Positions 39,793 to 49,680 of a DNA stretch of 64,000 nt are shown in pieces (position 1 is the first letter of the stretch; each line of letters starts with the position of its first letter). A program made the translations under genes and the position numbers. Source of the DNA: Mycobacterium stomatepiae (GTDB lineage: Bacteria; Actinomycetota; Actinomycetes; Mycobacteriales; Mycobacteriaceae); assembly GCF_010731715.1 (NCBI RefSeq), contig NZ_AP022587.1:1426001-1490000 (forward strand), written 5' to 3'. Under the pieces are notes generated by a model. It made no database searches. It worked only from the letters and a program-made list of their open reading frames with translations, and had not been told where the DNA came from.

Positions 39793-42081
39793 ATGTTGCC
39801 GGATTTCGTGCTATTGCCGCCGGAGATCAATTCCGCCCGCATGTACGCCGGCCCGCGCTCGGGGACCATCTGGGCGGCCGCGGCGGCCTGGGACGCGCTG
39901 GCCGCGCAGTTGGCCTCGGCGGCAAGTGCCTTCGCGTCGACGGTGTCGACGCTGACCGGCGGGGTCTGGCAGGGCCCGGCGTCGATGATGATGGCAACCG
40001 CGGCAACTCCCTGCGTGCGGTGGTTAACCGGGACGTCGGCAAAGGCAGAGCTGGTGGCCAACCAAGCCCGCTTATCGGCGGGCGCGTTCGAGGCCGCGTT
40101 CACCGCCACGGTGCCCCCCGAGGTCGTCGCGGCCAACCGTGCCCTGCTGATGATGCTGATCGCGACGAACATCCTGGGTCAGAACACCGCGGCGATCGCG
40201 GCGACCGAGGCCGAATACGCCGAGATGTGGGCCCAGGACGTCGCGGCCATGACGGGCTACGACGCCGCCACCACCGCGGCCGAAGCCGGATGGACACCGT
40301 TCAGCGACCCGCCCCTGACGCTGTTTGGCCTGCCCCCCACCCCCACTTACCCCTCGCCCCTCGACCAGCTGATCAACTCGCTGCTCAATTCGCTGACCCA
40401 GCAGCTGACGAACCCGATGACGCAGCTGCAGATGCTCTCGATGCCCGCGCAGTTCGCGATGGAACCGATGCAAATGGCGATGGGCCAGCTCATGTCCGGC
40501 GCGAATCCGTTGCTGAGCAGTGCCGCCGGTGTCCCGTCGGTGAGTCCGGTGCTGACGTCGACGGTCGGTCCGGGGATGGGCGGTACGAGCGCGGTGCAGC
40601 TCGCCGGCACGGTCTCGGCAGGCATCGGCCGGGCCGCCACGGTCGGGCCGTTGTCGGTGCCCTCGACCTGGGCCAATGCCACGCCGGCGGTACCCCGGAT
40701 TCCCGCGGCGACCGGGGTGGCCAGTGCCGCGGTAAGCCCGGTGTCGGCGGGCGTGGGTGCAACGCCGTCGCTGCCCTCGATCAACGTGCCGGGGCGATTG
40801 GGGCCACGGTCACTCCGGCGGTGGCCGCGGCCCCCAAAGCCGTGGCACCTCGCGCGGCAGCCGAGTAGGCAGGCGGCGCGCCGAATGAACTACGTGATCG
40901 CCGACCCCGACGCGATAGGGACAGCTGCCGACGAGTTGCAAGGGATCGGGTCGGCCCTGGAAGCCACGAACGCGGCCGCGGCAGCCCCGACGACCGGAGT
41001 GCTACCACCGGCCACCGATTCGGTATCGGCGCGCACCGCCGCATTTCTGGACGCGCAGGCCGCGCAATACCAGGCGCTCAGCGCGCAGGCGGAACTGTTC
41101 CACAACCAGTTCGTGCAAACCCTGATCACCGCGCAGAACGCCTACGCAGAAGCCGAGGTATCCAATACGGCCGCCCTGCAGTCGACCTCGGGCAACCAGA
41201 TTGCGCTGATCATGGGCGGTACCGGCAACCCGACACCCAGTGACGCCTATTTGCAGGAGGTCTACCAAACGTTCGTCCTCCCGAATTACCCTGGCTATTC
41301 CGCGAAGGGTCGATACACGCCCGAGCAGTTGTGGCCGCTCACCGGCATCAACAGCCAAACCTTCGGGCAGTCGGTCCAAGAGGGCATCGCGATACTGAAC
41401 AACGCGATCATGACCCATAGCGCCGCGGGCGACCAACTCCTTGTGGTCGGCTACTCGCAGAGCGCCACGATCGCCACCATGGAGATGCGCTATCTCGACT
41501 CCCTGCCCGCCGTCCTGCGGCCGAGCCCCAACCTGCTGAACTTCATGATGCTCGCCGATCCGAACAATCCGGTGACCGGCGGTATCCTGACCCGCTTTAT
41601 CCCGGGATTCTTCACCGGATTTCACGTGCCGACGCCGTTAGACACCATCTACACGACCGCCATTTACGGCATCCAGTACGACCCCGTCGCCCAGTTTCCC
41701 GCAGGCATTTTCAATATCTCGGCCGACCTCAACGCCCTTTTCGGCTTTCCGCTGCACACCCAGACTCCGTTGCTGACCGCTGCGCAACTTGCCACCGCGA
41801 TCCAACAGCAGATTGGCAACACCACCTACTTCATCGTTCCCACCATGAACTTGCCGCTGTTGGATCCGCTGCGGATGATCCCCATCTTGGGCAACCCCCT
41901 GGCCGACTTGCTGCAACCGTTCCTGCAGCCGTTGGTCGAGTTCGGCTACGCCACTGGGCTGCCCGGGCCGCTACAGTCCATCAGCTCGCTCGCCATTGCC
42001 GGCGCGAGCCCGGGTATCTCGGTCCCGCTGGCTACGGGACTGCCGCCGCTGGCCTCCGTCGCTGTCGCCAACGGGTTCTAG
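39793..42081 (+). CDS. PPE/PE-lipase fusion protein (copy 2)
   Basis: 762 residues from ATG 39793. Residues 1-335 are a PPE-SVP protein closely similar to copy 1 ([28 protein letters not shown]). After SINVPGRLG (about 336) the frame leaves the PPE tail and runs through about 28 Arg/Pro-rich residues ([20 protein letters not shown]) into a PE domain ([18 protein letters not shown], from 40885) and a PE-PPE hydrolase ([15 protein letters not shown]). In the alternative frame the PPE tail continues [21 protein letters not shown] to a TAG at 40866-40868, so one base was probably lost near 40800. Either a real fusion, two genes with a sequencing error, or a frameshifted PPE with PE started internally at 40885. 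Confidence 0.75.
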   Translation: MLPDFVLLPPEINSARMYAGPRSGTIWAAAAAWDALAAQLASAASAFASTVSTLTGGVWQGPASMMMATAATPCVRWLTGTSAKAELVANQARLSAGAFEAAFTATVPPEVVAANRALLMMLIATNILGQNTAAIAATEAEYAEMWAQDVAAMTGYDAATTAAEAGWTPFSDPPLTLFGLPPTPTYPSPLDQLINSLLNSLTQQLTNPMTQLQMLSMPAQFAMEPMQMAMGQLMSGANPLLSSAAGVPSVSPVLTSTVGPGMGGTSAVQLAGTVSAGIGRAATVGPLSVPSTWANATPAVPRIPAATGVASAAVSPVSAGVGATPSLPSINVPGRLGPRSLRRWPRPPKPWHLARQPSRQAARRMNYVIADPDAIGTAADELQGIGSALEATNAAAAAPTTGVLPPATDSVSARTAAFLDAQAAQYQALSAQAELFHNQFVQTLITAQNAYAEAEVSNTAALQSTSGNQIALIMGGTGNPTPSDAYLQEVYQTFVLPNYPGYSAKGRYTPEQLWPLTGINSQTFGQSVQEGIAILNNAIMTHSAAGDQLLVVGYSQSATIATMEMRYLDSLPAVLRPSPNLLNFMMLADPNNPVTGGILTRFIPGFFTGFHVPTPLDTIYTTAIYGIQYDPVAQFPAGIFNISADLNALFGFPLHTQTPLLTAAQLATAIQQQIGNTTYFIVPTMNLPLLDPLRMIPILGNPLADLLQPFLQPLVEFGYATGLPGPLQSISSLAIAGASPGISVPLATGLPPLASVAVANGF

Positions 42082-42082
42082 C

Positions 42083-43132
42083 TCAGCGGATGGACTGCAG
42101 CTGGGGCAGCCGGCCCGGTGCGTCGTTGTCGGCCACCGCGACCGCGTCGGAAAGCAGTTCGGCCAGCTGGCGCGGGTACACGGTCTGCCCCGCGGCCACC
42201 AGTTCGGCGATGTCGTCGGCGTCGCACCAGCGGTGGCAGTGAATGTAGCGGCGTTCCAATTCGGTTCGGCCCGTGCAGACCGGCTCGAAACGCTGGGTAC
42301 GCCGCACGAAGAAGAATTCCTCGCTGTCGATCAGCACGTCGTTGAATTCGAAGACCTCGTCGCGCCGCCAGATCGGCCCGACCATGTCGGCCGCTTCGAC
42401 CCGTAACCCGGTCTCTTCGCCCAACTCTCGCGCGGCGGCCTCGGCCAGCCGTTCGCCCGGGCGTACCTCGCCACCCACCGTGAACCACCACCGGGGCGCC
42501 GATTCCTCGATCGCCGGATCCGAACCGCACAGCAGCAGCACCGCGCCGGTCTCGTCGAGCAGCACCACCCGGGCCGAGGTCCGGTGTTTGGGCACCCCGT
42601 GACCGGTATACGACAGTGCATGCGGTCGCTCGACGATCTCGAAATAGCTTGGCAACGAAGCTGTTCCACCGAGCCGCAGGGCACGCACCGGCCGCCGCGC
42701 GCCGAGCGCGAGAGTGTCGCGGACCGCGTCGTTGTGGAACCGGCGGGCCAGCAGCAGCCGGGCCTCGGCGTCGGCCAGCTCGGCGATCAGGCCGGCCGGC
42801 ACTGCCGCGGGGTCAACCATCGCCAGCGCCGCCGACAGCTCGTTTTCGGCGTTCTCCCGCGACTGCCGGGGCGCCCGCTCGGCGGCGTCGGCCAACCCGG
42901 CCAGTCGCCGGCCTTCGGGGCTATTCGTGGAGCCACCGTAGGCGTCGATCGCCACGGCGCGCGCGACCACCGCGCGCCGCGCCAGCGCGCTGTCGAGGGC
43001 TTGCCAGGACAGGTCGTAACGGATGTTCAGGCGGTTCAGCCGCTGCGCCGTCTGCAGTGCCCAGCCACCGATCGTCGCCAGCACGGCGATCAGCACGATC
43101 AGCAGCAGGATGACGAGCAGCGGCCAGGCCAT
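42083..43132 (-). CDS. Membrane-anchored NUDIX hydrolase (Rv2609c)
   Basis: 349 residues. N-terminal membrane helix (LLVILLLIVLIAVLATIGGWAL), a helical region (about 30-165), then a NUDIX domain whose box GGEVRPGERLAEAAARELGEETG (about 219-241; GX5EX7REUXEEXGU) is intact. The family hydrolyses nucleoside diphosphate-linked compounds; the real substrate is unknown. Its start overlaps the pimA stop, so it ends the phosphoinositide operon. Its stop lies 1 base from the fusion gene stop. Confidence 0.9.
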   Translation of the reverse strand: MAWPLLVILLLIVLIAVLATIGGWALQTAQRLNRLNIRYDLSWQALDSALARRAVVARAVAIDAYGGSTNSPEGRRLAGLADAAERAPRQSRENAENELSAALAMVDPAAVPAGLIAELADAEARLLLARRFHNDAVRDTLALGARRPVRALRLGGTASLPSYFEIVERPHALSYTGHGVPKHRTSARVVLLDETGAVLLLCGSDPAIEESAPRWWFTVGGEVRPGERLAEAAARELGEETGLRVEAADMVGPIWRRDEVFEFNDVLIDSEEFFFVRRTQRFEPVCTGRTELERRYIHCHRWCDADDIAELVAAGQTVYPRQLAELLSDAVAVADNDAPGRLPQLQSIR

Positions 43133-44256
43133 CAGCCGGCCACCGTAACCTTGACGCCCGAGCCGGCGACCGTTTCGTATACCCGCATGATCTGGCTGGC
43201 CACCACCTGCCAGTCGTAGCGGGCGACCGCATCGCTGGCCGCGGCGACGTAACCCTCACGCAGCGCGTCGTTTTCGAGCATCTCGATCAGCCCGTCAGCC
43301 AGCCCGGCGGCATCGCCGACCGGCACCAGCCGGCCGGCCTCGCCGTCGCGCAGCACCCGGCGGAAGGCGTCGAGGTCGCTGGCCACCACCGGCGTGCCCG
43401 CGGCCATCGCCTCTACCAGGACGATGCCGAAGCTCTCACCGCCGATGTTGGGCGCGCAGTAGACGTCCGCACTGCGCATCGCCGACGCCTTTTTGGCGTC
43501 GTCGACCTGACCGAGAAAGCGCATGTGCTGCGCCAAAGCGCCTGCGTCCGTGCGCAATTCGTCCTCGTCGCCGTGGCCGACGACCAGCACCTGCAGGTCC
43601 GCAAAACGCTCCACCACCCGCGGCAACGCCTCCAGCAGCACCTCCATACCCTTGCGTGATTCGTCGAAGCGGCCGAGGAACAACACCGTCTTGCCCGGCC
43701 GTGGATACCCGTCCAGCCGCGGCGCCGAGCCCAGCGCGGCGACGTCGACCCCGTTGGGAATCTCCACTGCGTCAGACCCGAGCGCCTCCATCTGCCAGCG
43801 CCGGGCCAGGTCTGACACCGCGATCCGGCCGATGATCTTCTCGTGCAACGGCCGCAGCAGGCCCTGAAAGACGGACAGCGTCAGCGATTTGGTGGTCGAG
43901 GTGTGAAAGGTGGCCACGATCGGGCCCTCGGCGATCCGCAGGGCCCACATCGACAGGCTGGGGGCGTTCGGTTCGTGCAGATGCAGCACATCGAACTCAC
44001 CTTCTAGGAGCCACTTTCTGACCCGGCCGTGCACCGCCGGATTGAATTGCAGCCGCGCCACCGAGCCGTTGTAGGGAATCGGGATGGCCTTGCCGGCAGA
44101 GACGACGTACTCGGGCAGGCAGACGTGCGGCGACGCGGGAGCCAGCACGCTGACCTGTTGGCCCCGGTCGCGTAACACCTCGGCGAGCTGCAGGACATGC
44201 GACTGCACCCCGCCCGGCACGTCGAACGAGTAGGGGCAGACCATCCCGATTCGCAT
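43132..44256 (-). CDS. pimA: Phosphatidylinositol alpha-mannosyltransferase
   Basis: 374 residues from ATG 44256 (MRIGMVCPYSFDVPGGVQSH). GT-B fold, GT4 family. It adds the first mannose from GDP-mannose to phosphatidylinositol on the inner face of the membrane, starting PIM, LM and LAM synthesis. Visible: N-terminal glycine loop VPGGVQSH, VLFLGRFDESRKGMEVLLEA and the GT4 nucleotide motif ESFGIVLVEAMAAGTPVVASD. Overlaps patA upstream and the NUDIX gene downstream. Confidence 0.96.
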   Translation of the reverse strand: MRIGMVCPYSFDVPGGVQSHVLQLAEVLRDRGQQVSVLAPASPHVCLPEYVVSAGKAIPIPYNGSVARLQFNPAVHGRVRKWLLEGEFDVLHLHEPNAPSLSMWALRIAEGPIVATFHTSTTKSLTLSVFQGLLRPLHEKIIGRIAVSDLARRWQMEALGSDAVEIPNGVDVAALGSAPRLDGYPRPGKTVLFLGRFDESRKGMEVLLEALPRVVERFADLQVLVVGHGDEDELRTDAGALAQHMRFLGQVDDAKKASAMRSADVYCAPNIGGESFGIVLVEAMAAGTPVVASDLDAFRRVLRDGEAGRLVPVGDAAGLADGLIEMLENDALREGYVAAASDAVARYDWQVVASQIMRVYETVAGSGVKVTVAG

Positions 44257-45206
44257 CAGGCTTCCTTCAGCCGGGCACGTCTGTCGTCGGAGAGATCGGC
44301 CAGCCACTGCGGCTGCAGCATGTGCCAATCCTCAGGGTGGGCGGCGATGTTGGCGGCGAACCGATCCGCCAGCGCCTGAGTGATCGTTTTGACGTCGCCG
44401 CTGGAGCAGTCCAGCGGCGTGCTGATGGATACCCGCCAGGCGTCGCCCTCATTCCAGCAGTGCGCCGCGCACAGCGCCGCCCCGGTTTCGATCGCGAGCT
44501 TGGCCGGCCCGGCCGGCATCCGGGTGGGCTCGCCGAAGAAGTCGACCTCGACGCCGGTGCGGGTGAGGTCCCGTTCGGCCATCAGGCACACCACGCGGTT
44601 GGCCCGCAGCCGTTCGCTCAGCACCTCGAAGGGGGGCCGGTCGCCACCGGACAGCGGCAGCACCTCGAAGCCGAGGCTTTCCCGGTAGGCGATGAAACGG
44701 CGGTACAGCGATTCGGGTTTGAGTCGCTCGGCGACGGTGGTGAAGGTGCCGCGCGTCTGCGCCAGCCACACCCCGGCCATGTCCCAGTTGCCGCTGTGTG
44801 GCAGCGCCAACACCGCGCCCCGGCCCACGGCCAGGGCCGCATCGATATTGTCGGCCCCGAGGAACAACTCATCGATCTTCTGGGCCAACCGGCGATGGTC
44901 CATGGACGGCAGCCGGAAGGCCTCGCGCCAGTAGCGGCCGTAGGACGCCAGCGAGGCCCGCATCAGGCTGTCGGGCACCTGCGCCGGCGGCACCCCGATC
45001 ACCCGGGCCAGGTTCTTGCGCAGCTGCTCAGGTCCGCCATTGCGGGCGGCGTAACGCGCCCCGGTGTCGAATACGTTGCGCGCGGCGAACTCTGGGACCG
45101 CGCGCACCGCCATCCAGCCGGCGGCGTACACCCAGTCGCTCGCCGTCCTGGTCAACAGGTCGCGCGGCGCCGTGAGCGCCTTGAGGCCGGGCGGAGTGGA
45201 GATCAC
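44256..45206 (-). CDS. patA: PIM acyltransferase PatA (Rv2611c)
   Basis: 316 residues from GTG 45206, the same length as the M. tuberculosis enzyme. It acylates the mannose added by PimA. The HtrB/LpxL-type motif ALPHSGNWDMAGVW (His and Asp as HX4D: HSGNWD) lies near 125, with CLMAERDLTRTGVEVDFFGEP later. Translationally coupled to pgsA and pimA by 4-base and 1-base overlaps. Confidence 0.95.
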   Translation of the reverse strand: MISTPPGLKALTAPRDLLTRTASDWVYAAGWMAVRAVPEFAARNVFDTGARYAARNGGPEQLRKNLARVIGVPPAQVPDSLMRASLASYGRYWREAFRLPSMDHRRLAQKIDELFLGADNIDAALAVGRGAVLALPHSGNWDMAGVWLAQTRGTFTTVAERLKPESLYRRFIAYRESLGFEVLPLSGGDRPPFEVLSERLRANRVVCLMAERDLTRTGVEVDFFGEPTRMPAGPAKLAIETGAALCAAHCWNEGDAWRVSISTPLDCSSGDVKTITQALADRFAANIAAHPEDWHMLQPQWLADLSDDRRARLKEA

Positions 45207-45868
45207 GGCGTACCTGTTTCGCGGCTTCCCGGATTGGGCGGCAGGGGTTCGGCCGCGCCGGGCGAGGTTCGCACCGCACGCAACCGCTGTACGCAGGTGA
45301 CCACGCTGGCCGCGGCGAGCACCCACATCGCCACCGGCAGCGCCGGCGGCCAGGCTACGAACGGAAAGTCCGACACCCCCGCGCCGACCAGCACAATGAT
45401 CAGCCGCTCCGGTCGTTCGATCAGGCCGCCGTCGCCACGCAGGCAGCTGGCCTCGGCCCGGGCCTTGATGTAGGAGATCACCTGGGAGGTGACCAGGCAG
45501 ATCAACGTCGCCACCGCCAGCGGTTTGTCGTGGAGGCTGAAGACAATCCACCACAGCAGACCGCTGAATACCGCGCCGTCGCTGACGCGGTCGCAGGTGG
45601 CGTCGAGCACCGCGCCGAACCGGGTGCCGCCGCCGCGCTCGCGGGCCATCGCACCGTCGACCATGTCGAAGAGCACGAAAAACCAGACCACACACGCACC
45701 GGCGAACAGCTTGCCCATCGGGAACAGCACCAGCGCTCCTGCCACCGACGCAATGGTGCCCACGATCGTGACGGCGTCCGGCGTCAAACCCAGCCGCAGC
45801 AGCGCCCGGGCCGTCGGAGTGGTGAGCCGGGCGAATGCGGCCCGGGACAGGAAGGGCGCCTTACTCAC
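45203..45868 (-). CDS. pgsA: Phosphatidylinositol phosphate synthase
   Basis: 221 residues from GTG 45868. CDP-alcohol phosphatidyltransferase joining CDP-diacylglycerol to inositol phosphate, the substrate route for PimA. The signature DG-x2-AR-x8-G-x3-D-x3-D is complete in DMVDGAMARER followed by FGAVLDATCDRVSD. About five to six membrane helices. Overlaps its neighbours on both sides by 4 bases. Confidence 0.96.
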   Translation of the reverse strand: MSKAPFLSRAAFARLTTPTARALLRLGLTPDAVTIVGTIASVAGALVLFPMGKLFAGACVVWFFVLFDMVDGAMARERGGGTRFGAVLDATCDRVSDGAVFSGLLWWIVFSLHDKPLAVATLICLVTSQVISYIKARAEASCLRGDGGLIERPERLIIVLVGAGVSDFPFVAWPPALPVAMWVLAAASVVTCVQRLRAVRTSPGAAEPLPPNPGSRETGTP

Positions 45869-46425
45869 GGCTGCTTGGCCCACTCGGTGGCCAACAACTG
45901 CCGCGTCTCTCGCAACAGCTGCGGGATCACCTTCGCGCCGCCGACGATCGTGATGAAGTTCGCGTCACCACCCCAGCGCGGCACCACGTGCACGTGCAGA
46001 TGTTCGGCCAGTGAGCCGCCTGCCGACGTTCCCAGGTTCAGGCCGACGTTGAAGCCGTGCGGCCGCGACACGTTCTTGATCACCCGAATCGCCTTCTGGA
46101 TGAAGGCCATCAGCTCCGCACTCTCGGCGACGGTCAGGTCCTCGATCTCGGACAGCCGCCGGTAGGGCACCACCATCAAGTGCCCGGGGTTGTACGGGTA
46201 GAGGTTGAGCACGGCGTAGACGAGTTCGCCGCGCGCCACCACCAGACCCTCCTCGTCGGGCAGTTGCGGAATGTCGGTGAACGGCTCCTCGGGTTTGCCG
46301 TTGTCGCGCGTGGCCGGCGCCTCGGCCAGATACGTCATCCGGTACGGCGTCCACAGCCGCTGCAGTTGGTCGCGATCGCCGACACCCCTGTCGAGAATCG
46401 TGTCCTCGCTGTCCTGCTCACTCAC
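45865..46425 (-). CDS. HIT-family AP4A phosphorylase (Rv2613c type)
   Basis: 186 residues from GTG 46425. The HIT catalytic motif [13 protein letters not shown] lies near 145. The M. tuberculosis homologue splits Ap4A with phosphate to ATP and ADP. Lead motifs: [21 protein letters not shown] and [15 protein letters not shown]. Its start overlaps the thrS stop by 8 bases. Coupling to thrS makes sense because aminoacyl-tRNA synthetases generate Ap4A. Confidence 0.93.
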   Translation of the reverse strand: MSEQDSEDTILDRGVGDRDQLQRLWTPYRMTYLAEAPATRDNGKPEEPFTDIPQLPDEEGLVVARGELVYAVLNLYPYNPGHLMVVPYRRLSEIEDLTVAESAELMAFIQKAIRVIKNVSRPHGFNVGLNLGTSAGGSLAEHLHVHVVPRWGGDANFITIVGGAKVIPQLLRETRQLLATEWAKQP

Positions 46426-48472
46426 CGCCGGCTACCTTCACCAGTTCTTGTGTGGGAGCGGCATTCTCGCGGTCTGCGATCCACTTCACGATGGTATCGA
46501 TCGCGGCGTCGACGGGCACGCCGTTGATCTGGGTGCGGTCACCGAAGCGGAAGCTGACCGCCCCGCCCTCGACGTCACGGTCACCGGCCAGCAACATGAA
46601 CGGCACCTTCTGGTTGGTGTGGTTCACGATCTTCTTGGCCATCCGGTCGTCGCTGGTGTCCACCTCCACCCGGACACCCCGCGACCTCAGTTGCGCGGCA
46701 ACATCTTCCAGGTAGGCCGCGTGCTCGTCGGCGACCGGGATACCGACCACCTGAACCGGCGCCAGCCACGCCGGGAAGGCCCCCGCGTAGTGCTCGGTGA
46801 GGATGCCGAAGAACCGCTCGATCGACCCGAACAGCGCCCGGTGGATCAGCACCGGCCGCTGCCGGGTGCCGTCGGACGCGGTGTATTCCAGCTCGAATCG
46901 GTCCGGCATGTTGAAGTCGAGCTGAATGGTCGACATTTGCCAGCTGCGACCCAACGCGTCCTTGACCTGCACCGAGATCTTCGGGCCGTAGAACGCCGCG
47001 CCGCCGGGGTCGGGAACGAAATGCAACCCGGAGGCCACGGCCACCTCCTGCAGGACTTCGGTGGCCTCGTCCCACATCTCGTCGGAGCCCGAGTACTTCT
47101 CCGGGTCCTTGGTGGACAGCTCCAGATAGAAGTCGTTGAGCCCGTAGTCGGCGAGCAAGTCGAGCACGAAGCGCAACAGCGAGGTCAGCTCGTCGCGCAT
47201 CTGCTCTCGCGTGCAGTAGATGTGCGCGTCGTCCTGCGTCATGCCGCGCACCCGGGTCAGCCCGTGCACCACGCCCGACTTCTCGTAGCGGTACACGCTG
47301 CCGAACTCGAAGAGCCGCAACGGAAGCTCGCGGTAGGAGCGACCGCGGGACCGATAGATCAGGTGGTGCATCGGGCAGTTCATCGGCTTGAGGTAATAGT
47401 CCTGCCCGGGCTTGCGGACCGTGCCGTCGGCGTTGAACTCCGCGTCCAGGTGCATCGGCGGGTACATGCCGTCGGCGTACCACTCCAAGTGACCCGAGGT
47501 GATGTACAGCTGCTCCTTGGTGATGTGCGGGGTGTTGACGAACTCGTAGCCGGCCTCGATGTGCTTGCGCCGCGAGTACTCCTCCAGCTCCCGGCGGATA
47601 ATGCCGCCCTTCGGGTGGAAAACCGCTAAGCCGGAACCGATTTCGTCGGGGAAACTGAACAAGTCCAGCTCGACGCCCAGCTTGCGATGGTCGCGCCGCT
47701 GCGCCTCCTCGAGCAACTCCAGGTGCTTGTCGAGTGCCTCCTGCGACTCCCAGGCGGTGCCGTAGATGCGCTGCAGGCTGGCGTTGCTCTGGTCGCCGCG
47801 CCAGTAGGCCGCCGAGCTTCGGGTGAGCTTGAACGCCGGGATGTGCTTGGTGGTCGGGATGTGCGGGCCGCGGCACAGGTCGCCCCAGATCCGTTCGCGG
47901 GTACGGGGATTGAGGTTGTCGTAGGCGGTGAGTTCATCGCCTCCGACTTCCATCACGTCGGGATCGCCCGACTTGTCGTCGACGAGTTCGAGCTTGTAAG
48001 GCTCGTTGGCCAGTTCCTCACGCGCCGCGTCCTTGGATTCGTAGACCCGCCGGTCGAACAGCTGGCCGTCCTTGACGATCTGACGCATCCGCTTCTCCAG
48101 CTTGGCCAGGTCCTCGGGGGTGAACGGCTCCGCCACGTCGAAGTCGTAGTAGAAGCCGTCCGCGATGGGCGGCCCGATTCCCAATTTGGCCTGCGGGAAC
48201 AGGTTCTGGACGGCTTGGGCCAGCACGTGCGCGGCCGAATGCCGGATGACGCTGCGGCCCTCGTCGGTGTTGGCCGCGACCGGGACCACCTCGGCGTCGG
48301 CGTCGGGTACCCAGCTCAGGTCACGCAGCTTGCCGTCGGCGTCACGCACCACGACGATCGCGTCCGGTGTACCCCGGCGCGGCAACCCCGCCTCCCCGAC
48401 CGCCGCGGCCGCCGTAGTCCCGGCAGGAACCCGGATCGGGGCTGCTGGGATCGATTGTGCGGGGGCGCTCAT
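46418..48472 (-). CDS. thrS: Threonyl-tRNA synthetase
   Basis: 684 residues from ATG 48472. Order: short TGS-like N-terminus ([19 protein letters not shown]), editing domain ([24 protein letters not shown]), class II catalytic core with the zinc Cys in [15 protein letters not shown], motif 2 [13 protein letters not shown] and motif 3 [15 protein letters not shown], then anticodon-binding domain. First gene of the operon running to the NUDIX gene. The N-terminal TGS is a little shorter than in E. coli, as in other mycobacteria. Confidence 0.96.
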   Translation of the reverse strand: MSAPAQSIPAAPIRVPAGTTAAAAVGEAGLPRRGTPDAIVVVRDADGKLRDLSWVPDADAEVVPVAANTDEGRSVIRHSAAHVLAQAVQNLFPQAKLGIGPPIADGFYYDFDVAEPFTPEDLAKLEKRMRQIVKDGQLFDRRVYESKDAAREELANEPYKLELVDDKSGDPDVMEVGGDELTAYDNLNPRTRERIWGDLCRGPHIPTTKHIPAFKLTRSSAAYWRGDQSNASLQRIYGTAWESQEALDKHLELLEEAQRRDHRKLGVELDLFSFPDEIGSGLAVFHPKGGIIRRELEEYSRRKHIEAGYEFVNTPHITKEQLYITSGHLEWYADGMYPPMHLDAEFNADGTVRKPGQDYYLKPMNCPMHHLIYRSRGRSYRELPLRLFEFGSVYRYEKSGVVHGLTRVRGMTQDDAHIYCTREQMRDELTSLLRFVLDLLADYGLNDFYLELSTKDPEKYSGSDEMWDEATEVLQEVAVASGLHFVPDPGGAAFYGPKISVQVKDALGRSWQMSTIQLDFNMPDRFELEYTASDGTRQRPVLIHRALFGSIERFFGILTEHYAGAFPAWLAPVQVVGIPVADEHAAYLEDVAAQLRSRGVRVEVDTSDDRMAKKIVNHTNQKVPFMLLAGDRDVEGGAVSFRFGDRTQINGVPVDAAIDTIVKWIADRENAAPTQELVKVAGGE

Positions 48473-48510
48473 TGCGTTGGGTCTCCAGGGCTTAGTTTGC
48501 GTTGGGGGTC

Positions 48511-48529
48511 ACCAATCATCCTGATTGGT
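48511..48529 (-). promoter_or_regulatory. Short perfect inverted repeat upstream of thrS
   Basis: ACCAATCA-TCC-TGATTGGT, 8-base arms and a 3-base loop, 39 bases upstream of the thrS start. It could be an operator or a leader hairpin. I see no T-box features around it. Confidence 0.4.
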
Positions 48530-48559
48530 CGATGCCATGCTATCGGGGCGCACCTCAAA

Positions 48560-48590
48560 GAGCCCGGGGCATTACTGGTTAACCGGGCTC
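48560..48590 (-). terminator. Hairpin after the glycosyltransferase gene
   Basis: GAGCCCGG pairs with CCGGGCTC over a 15-base loop, beginning 13 bases past the glycosyltransferase stop on the minus strand. There is no T-run, so it is a mycobacterial-style hairpin terminator candidate separating this gene from thrS. Confidence 0.5.
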
Positions 48591-48602
48591 ACCCCGTCTC
48601 GG

Positions 48603-49592
48603 CTACCGCCCAGTCGGCGGTTGCGCCGCGTGAGCGCGCACCGGATCCCGATGTGGCGCGGCCCGCAGCTGCGACACCGTGGGTCGACGGTTGTCGGTGT
48701 CATAGAAGAACCGCAGCACGCGGGCCGGGAAGTAGCCCACCAGCAGGACCGCGATCGTCGTGCGTGCTGCGCGGCTTTTGCCTCCGTGCGCCGTGATGGT
48801 TCTGGAGTAGCGCGTGGCATAGCGATAGAACTCGCGCGGGGAGCATTCCAGCCGTCGACCGGACGTGGCCGCAATCAGTGTCGGCTCGTAGCAGACATTG
48901 AAGTGGTTCTCGAAGAGCGTCAATGCCAGGTCGATGTCTTCATGCAGCAGATCTTCTGGATCCAGCCGCGTCTGCTCGCGGACCGCCCTCCATGCCGAGC
49001 TACGAATCGCCATATTCGCCCCGAGCAAGAACGGTTGGTCGCTGCAGCTGAATCGCAACCAGGCGCGGACCATGCAGTCCATCCGGAAGAACAGTCGCCG
49101 GATTGGCATGTCGTAATAGCTGACAGGTCCCGTTGCCGCGGCGATTTTCGGCTCCGCAAAGCGGCGGCGGACGGTGGCCACCCAGTCGGTGGCAATGACG
49201 GAGTCGGCGTCCACCCGGCCGATCACGTCGCTTCGCGCATGGTCGAATCCGCGGTTGCGGGTCGGCGCAATGCCCTGAGTCTCACTTTGATCGAGCAGGC
49301 AAATGCCCATCTGAGGCTGCTGCGCTTGGTATCGCCGCACGATGGACTCGGTGCCGTCGGTCGACCTGTTGTTGACGACGATGATTTCGTCCGGCGGCGA
49401 CGTTTGGTGAAGGCAAGACTCGAGGCAGCTGCCGATGAAAAGTTCTTCGTTATGGGCCGGGATAACGATCGCGACGGACGGTCGGATGTCGGTCAATTGC
49501 GGACGCCGGGCCGGCCTGAGCGCAACCGCCGGCCTCGCCGCGAGTACCGCGGCGGTCACTGTGCGCCACATGCTGAACCTGGTCGTGACCAT
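48603..49592 (-). CDS. Family 2 glycosyltransferase
   Basis: 329 residues from ATG 49592 (MVTTRFSMWRTVTAAVLAA). GT-A fold: VAIVIPAHNEELFIGSCLESC, DEIIVVNNRSTDGTES, then DVIGRVDADSVI (DxD-type metal site) and LLHEDIDLALTL (acidic catalytic region). It probably transfers a sugar from a nucleotide sugar at the membrane; acceptor unknown. Start set by GAGG five bases upstream, a TTGACA/TAGATT promoter and a palindrome beside it. Not part of the core M. tuberculosis gene order as I recall it. Confidence 0.85.
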   Translation of the reverse strand: MVTTRFSMWRTVTAAVLAARPAVALRPARRPQLTDIRPSVAIVIPAHNEELFIGSCLESCLHQTSPPDEIIVVNNRSTDGTESIVRRYQAQQPQMGICLLDQSETQGIAPTRNRGFDHARSDVIGRVDADSVIATDWVATVRRRFAEPKIAAATGPVSYYDMPIRRLFFRMDCMVRAWLRFSCSDQPFLLGANMAIRSSAWRAVREQTRLDPEDLLHEDIDLALTLFENHFNVCYEPTLIAATSGRRLECSPREFYRYATRYSRTITAHGGKSRAARTTIAVLLVGYFPARVLRFFYDTDNRRPTVSQLRAAPHRDPVRAHAAQPPTGR

Positions 49593-49608
49593 AGCTACCT
49601 CGGTAGCT
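49593..49608 (-). promoter_or_regulatory. Palindrome overlapping the glycosyltransferase ribosome site
   Basis: AGCTACCTCGGTAGCT, 7-base perfect arms with a 2-base centre, ends directly at the ATG and includes the GAGG ribosome site. It sits just downstream of the -10, the classic place for a repressor operator; a short leader hairpin blocking the ribosome is the alternative. Confidence 0.55.
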
Positions 49609-49609
49609 G

Positions 49610-49637
49610 AATCTACACCTGTGCAATAGTCTGTCAA
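49610..49637 (-). promoter_or_regulatory. SigA-type promoter of the glycosyltransferase gene
   Basis: On the minus strand, TTGACA (49632-49637) and TAGATT (49610-49615) are 16 bases apart, close to the vegetative consensus. Confidence 0.65.
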
Positions 49638-49680
49638 GACAATAATTTGTCAGGGTTATCATTCGCCGAAACGGGATGGG

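Noticed and set aside
48473..48602. T-box riboswitch for thrS
   Set aside because: The small inverted repeat has no T-box consensus or specifier-loop-like context.
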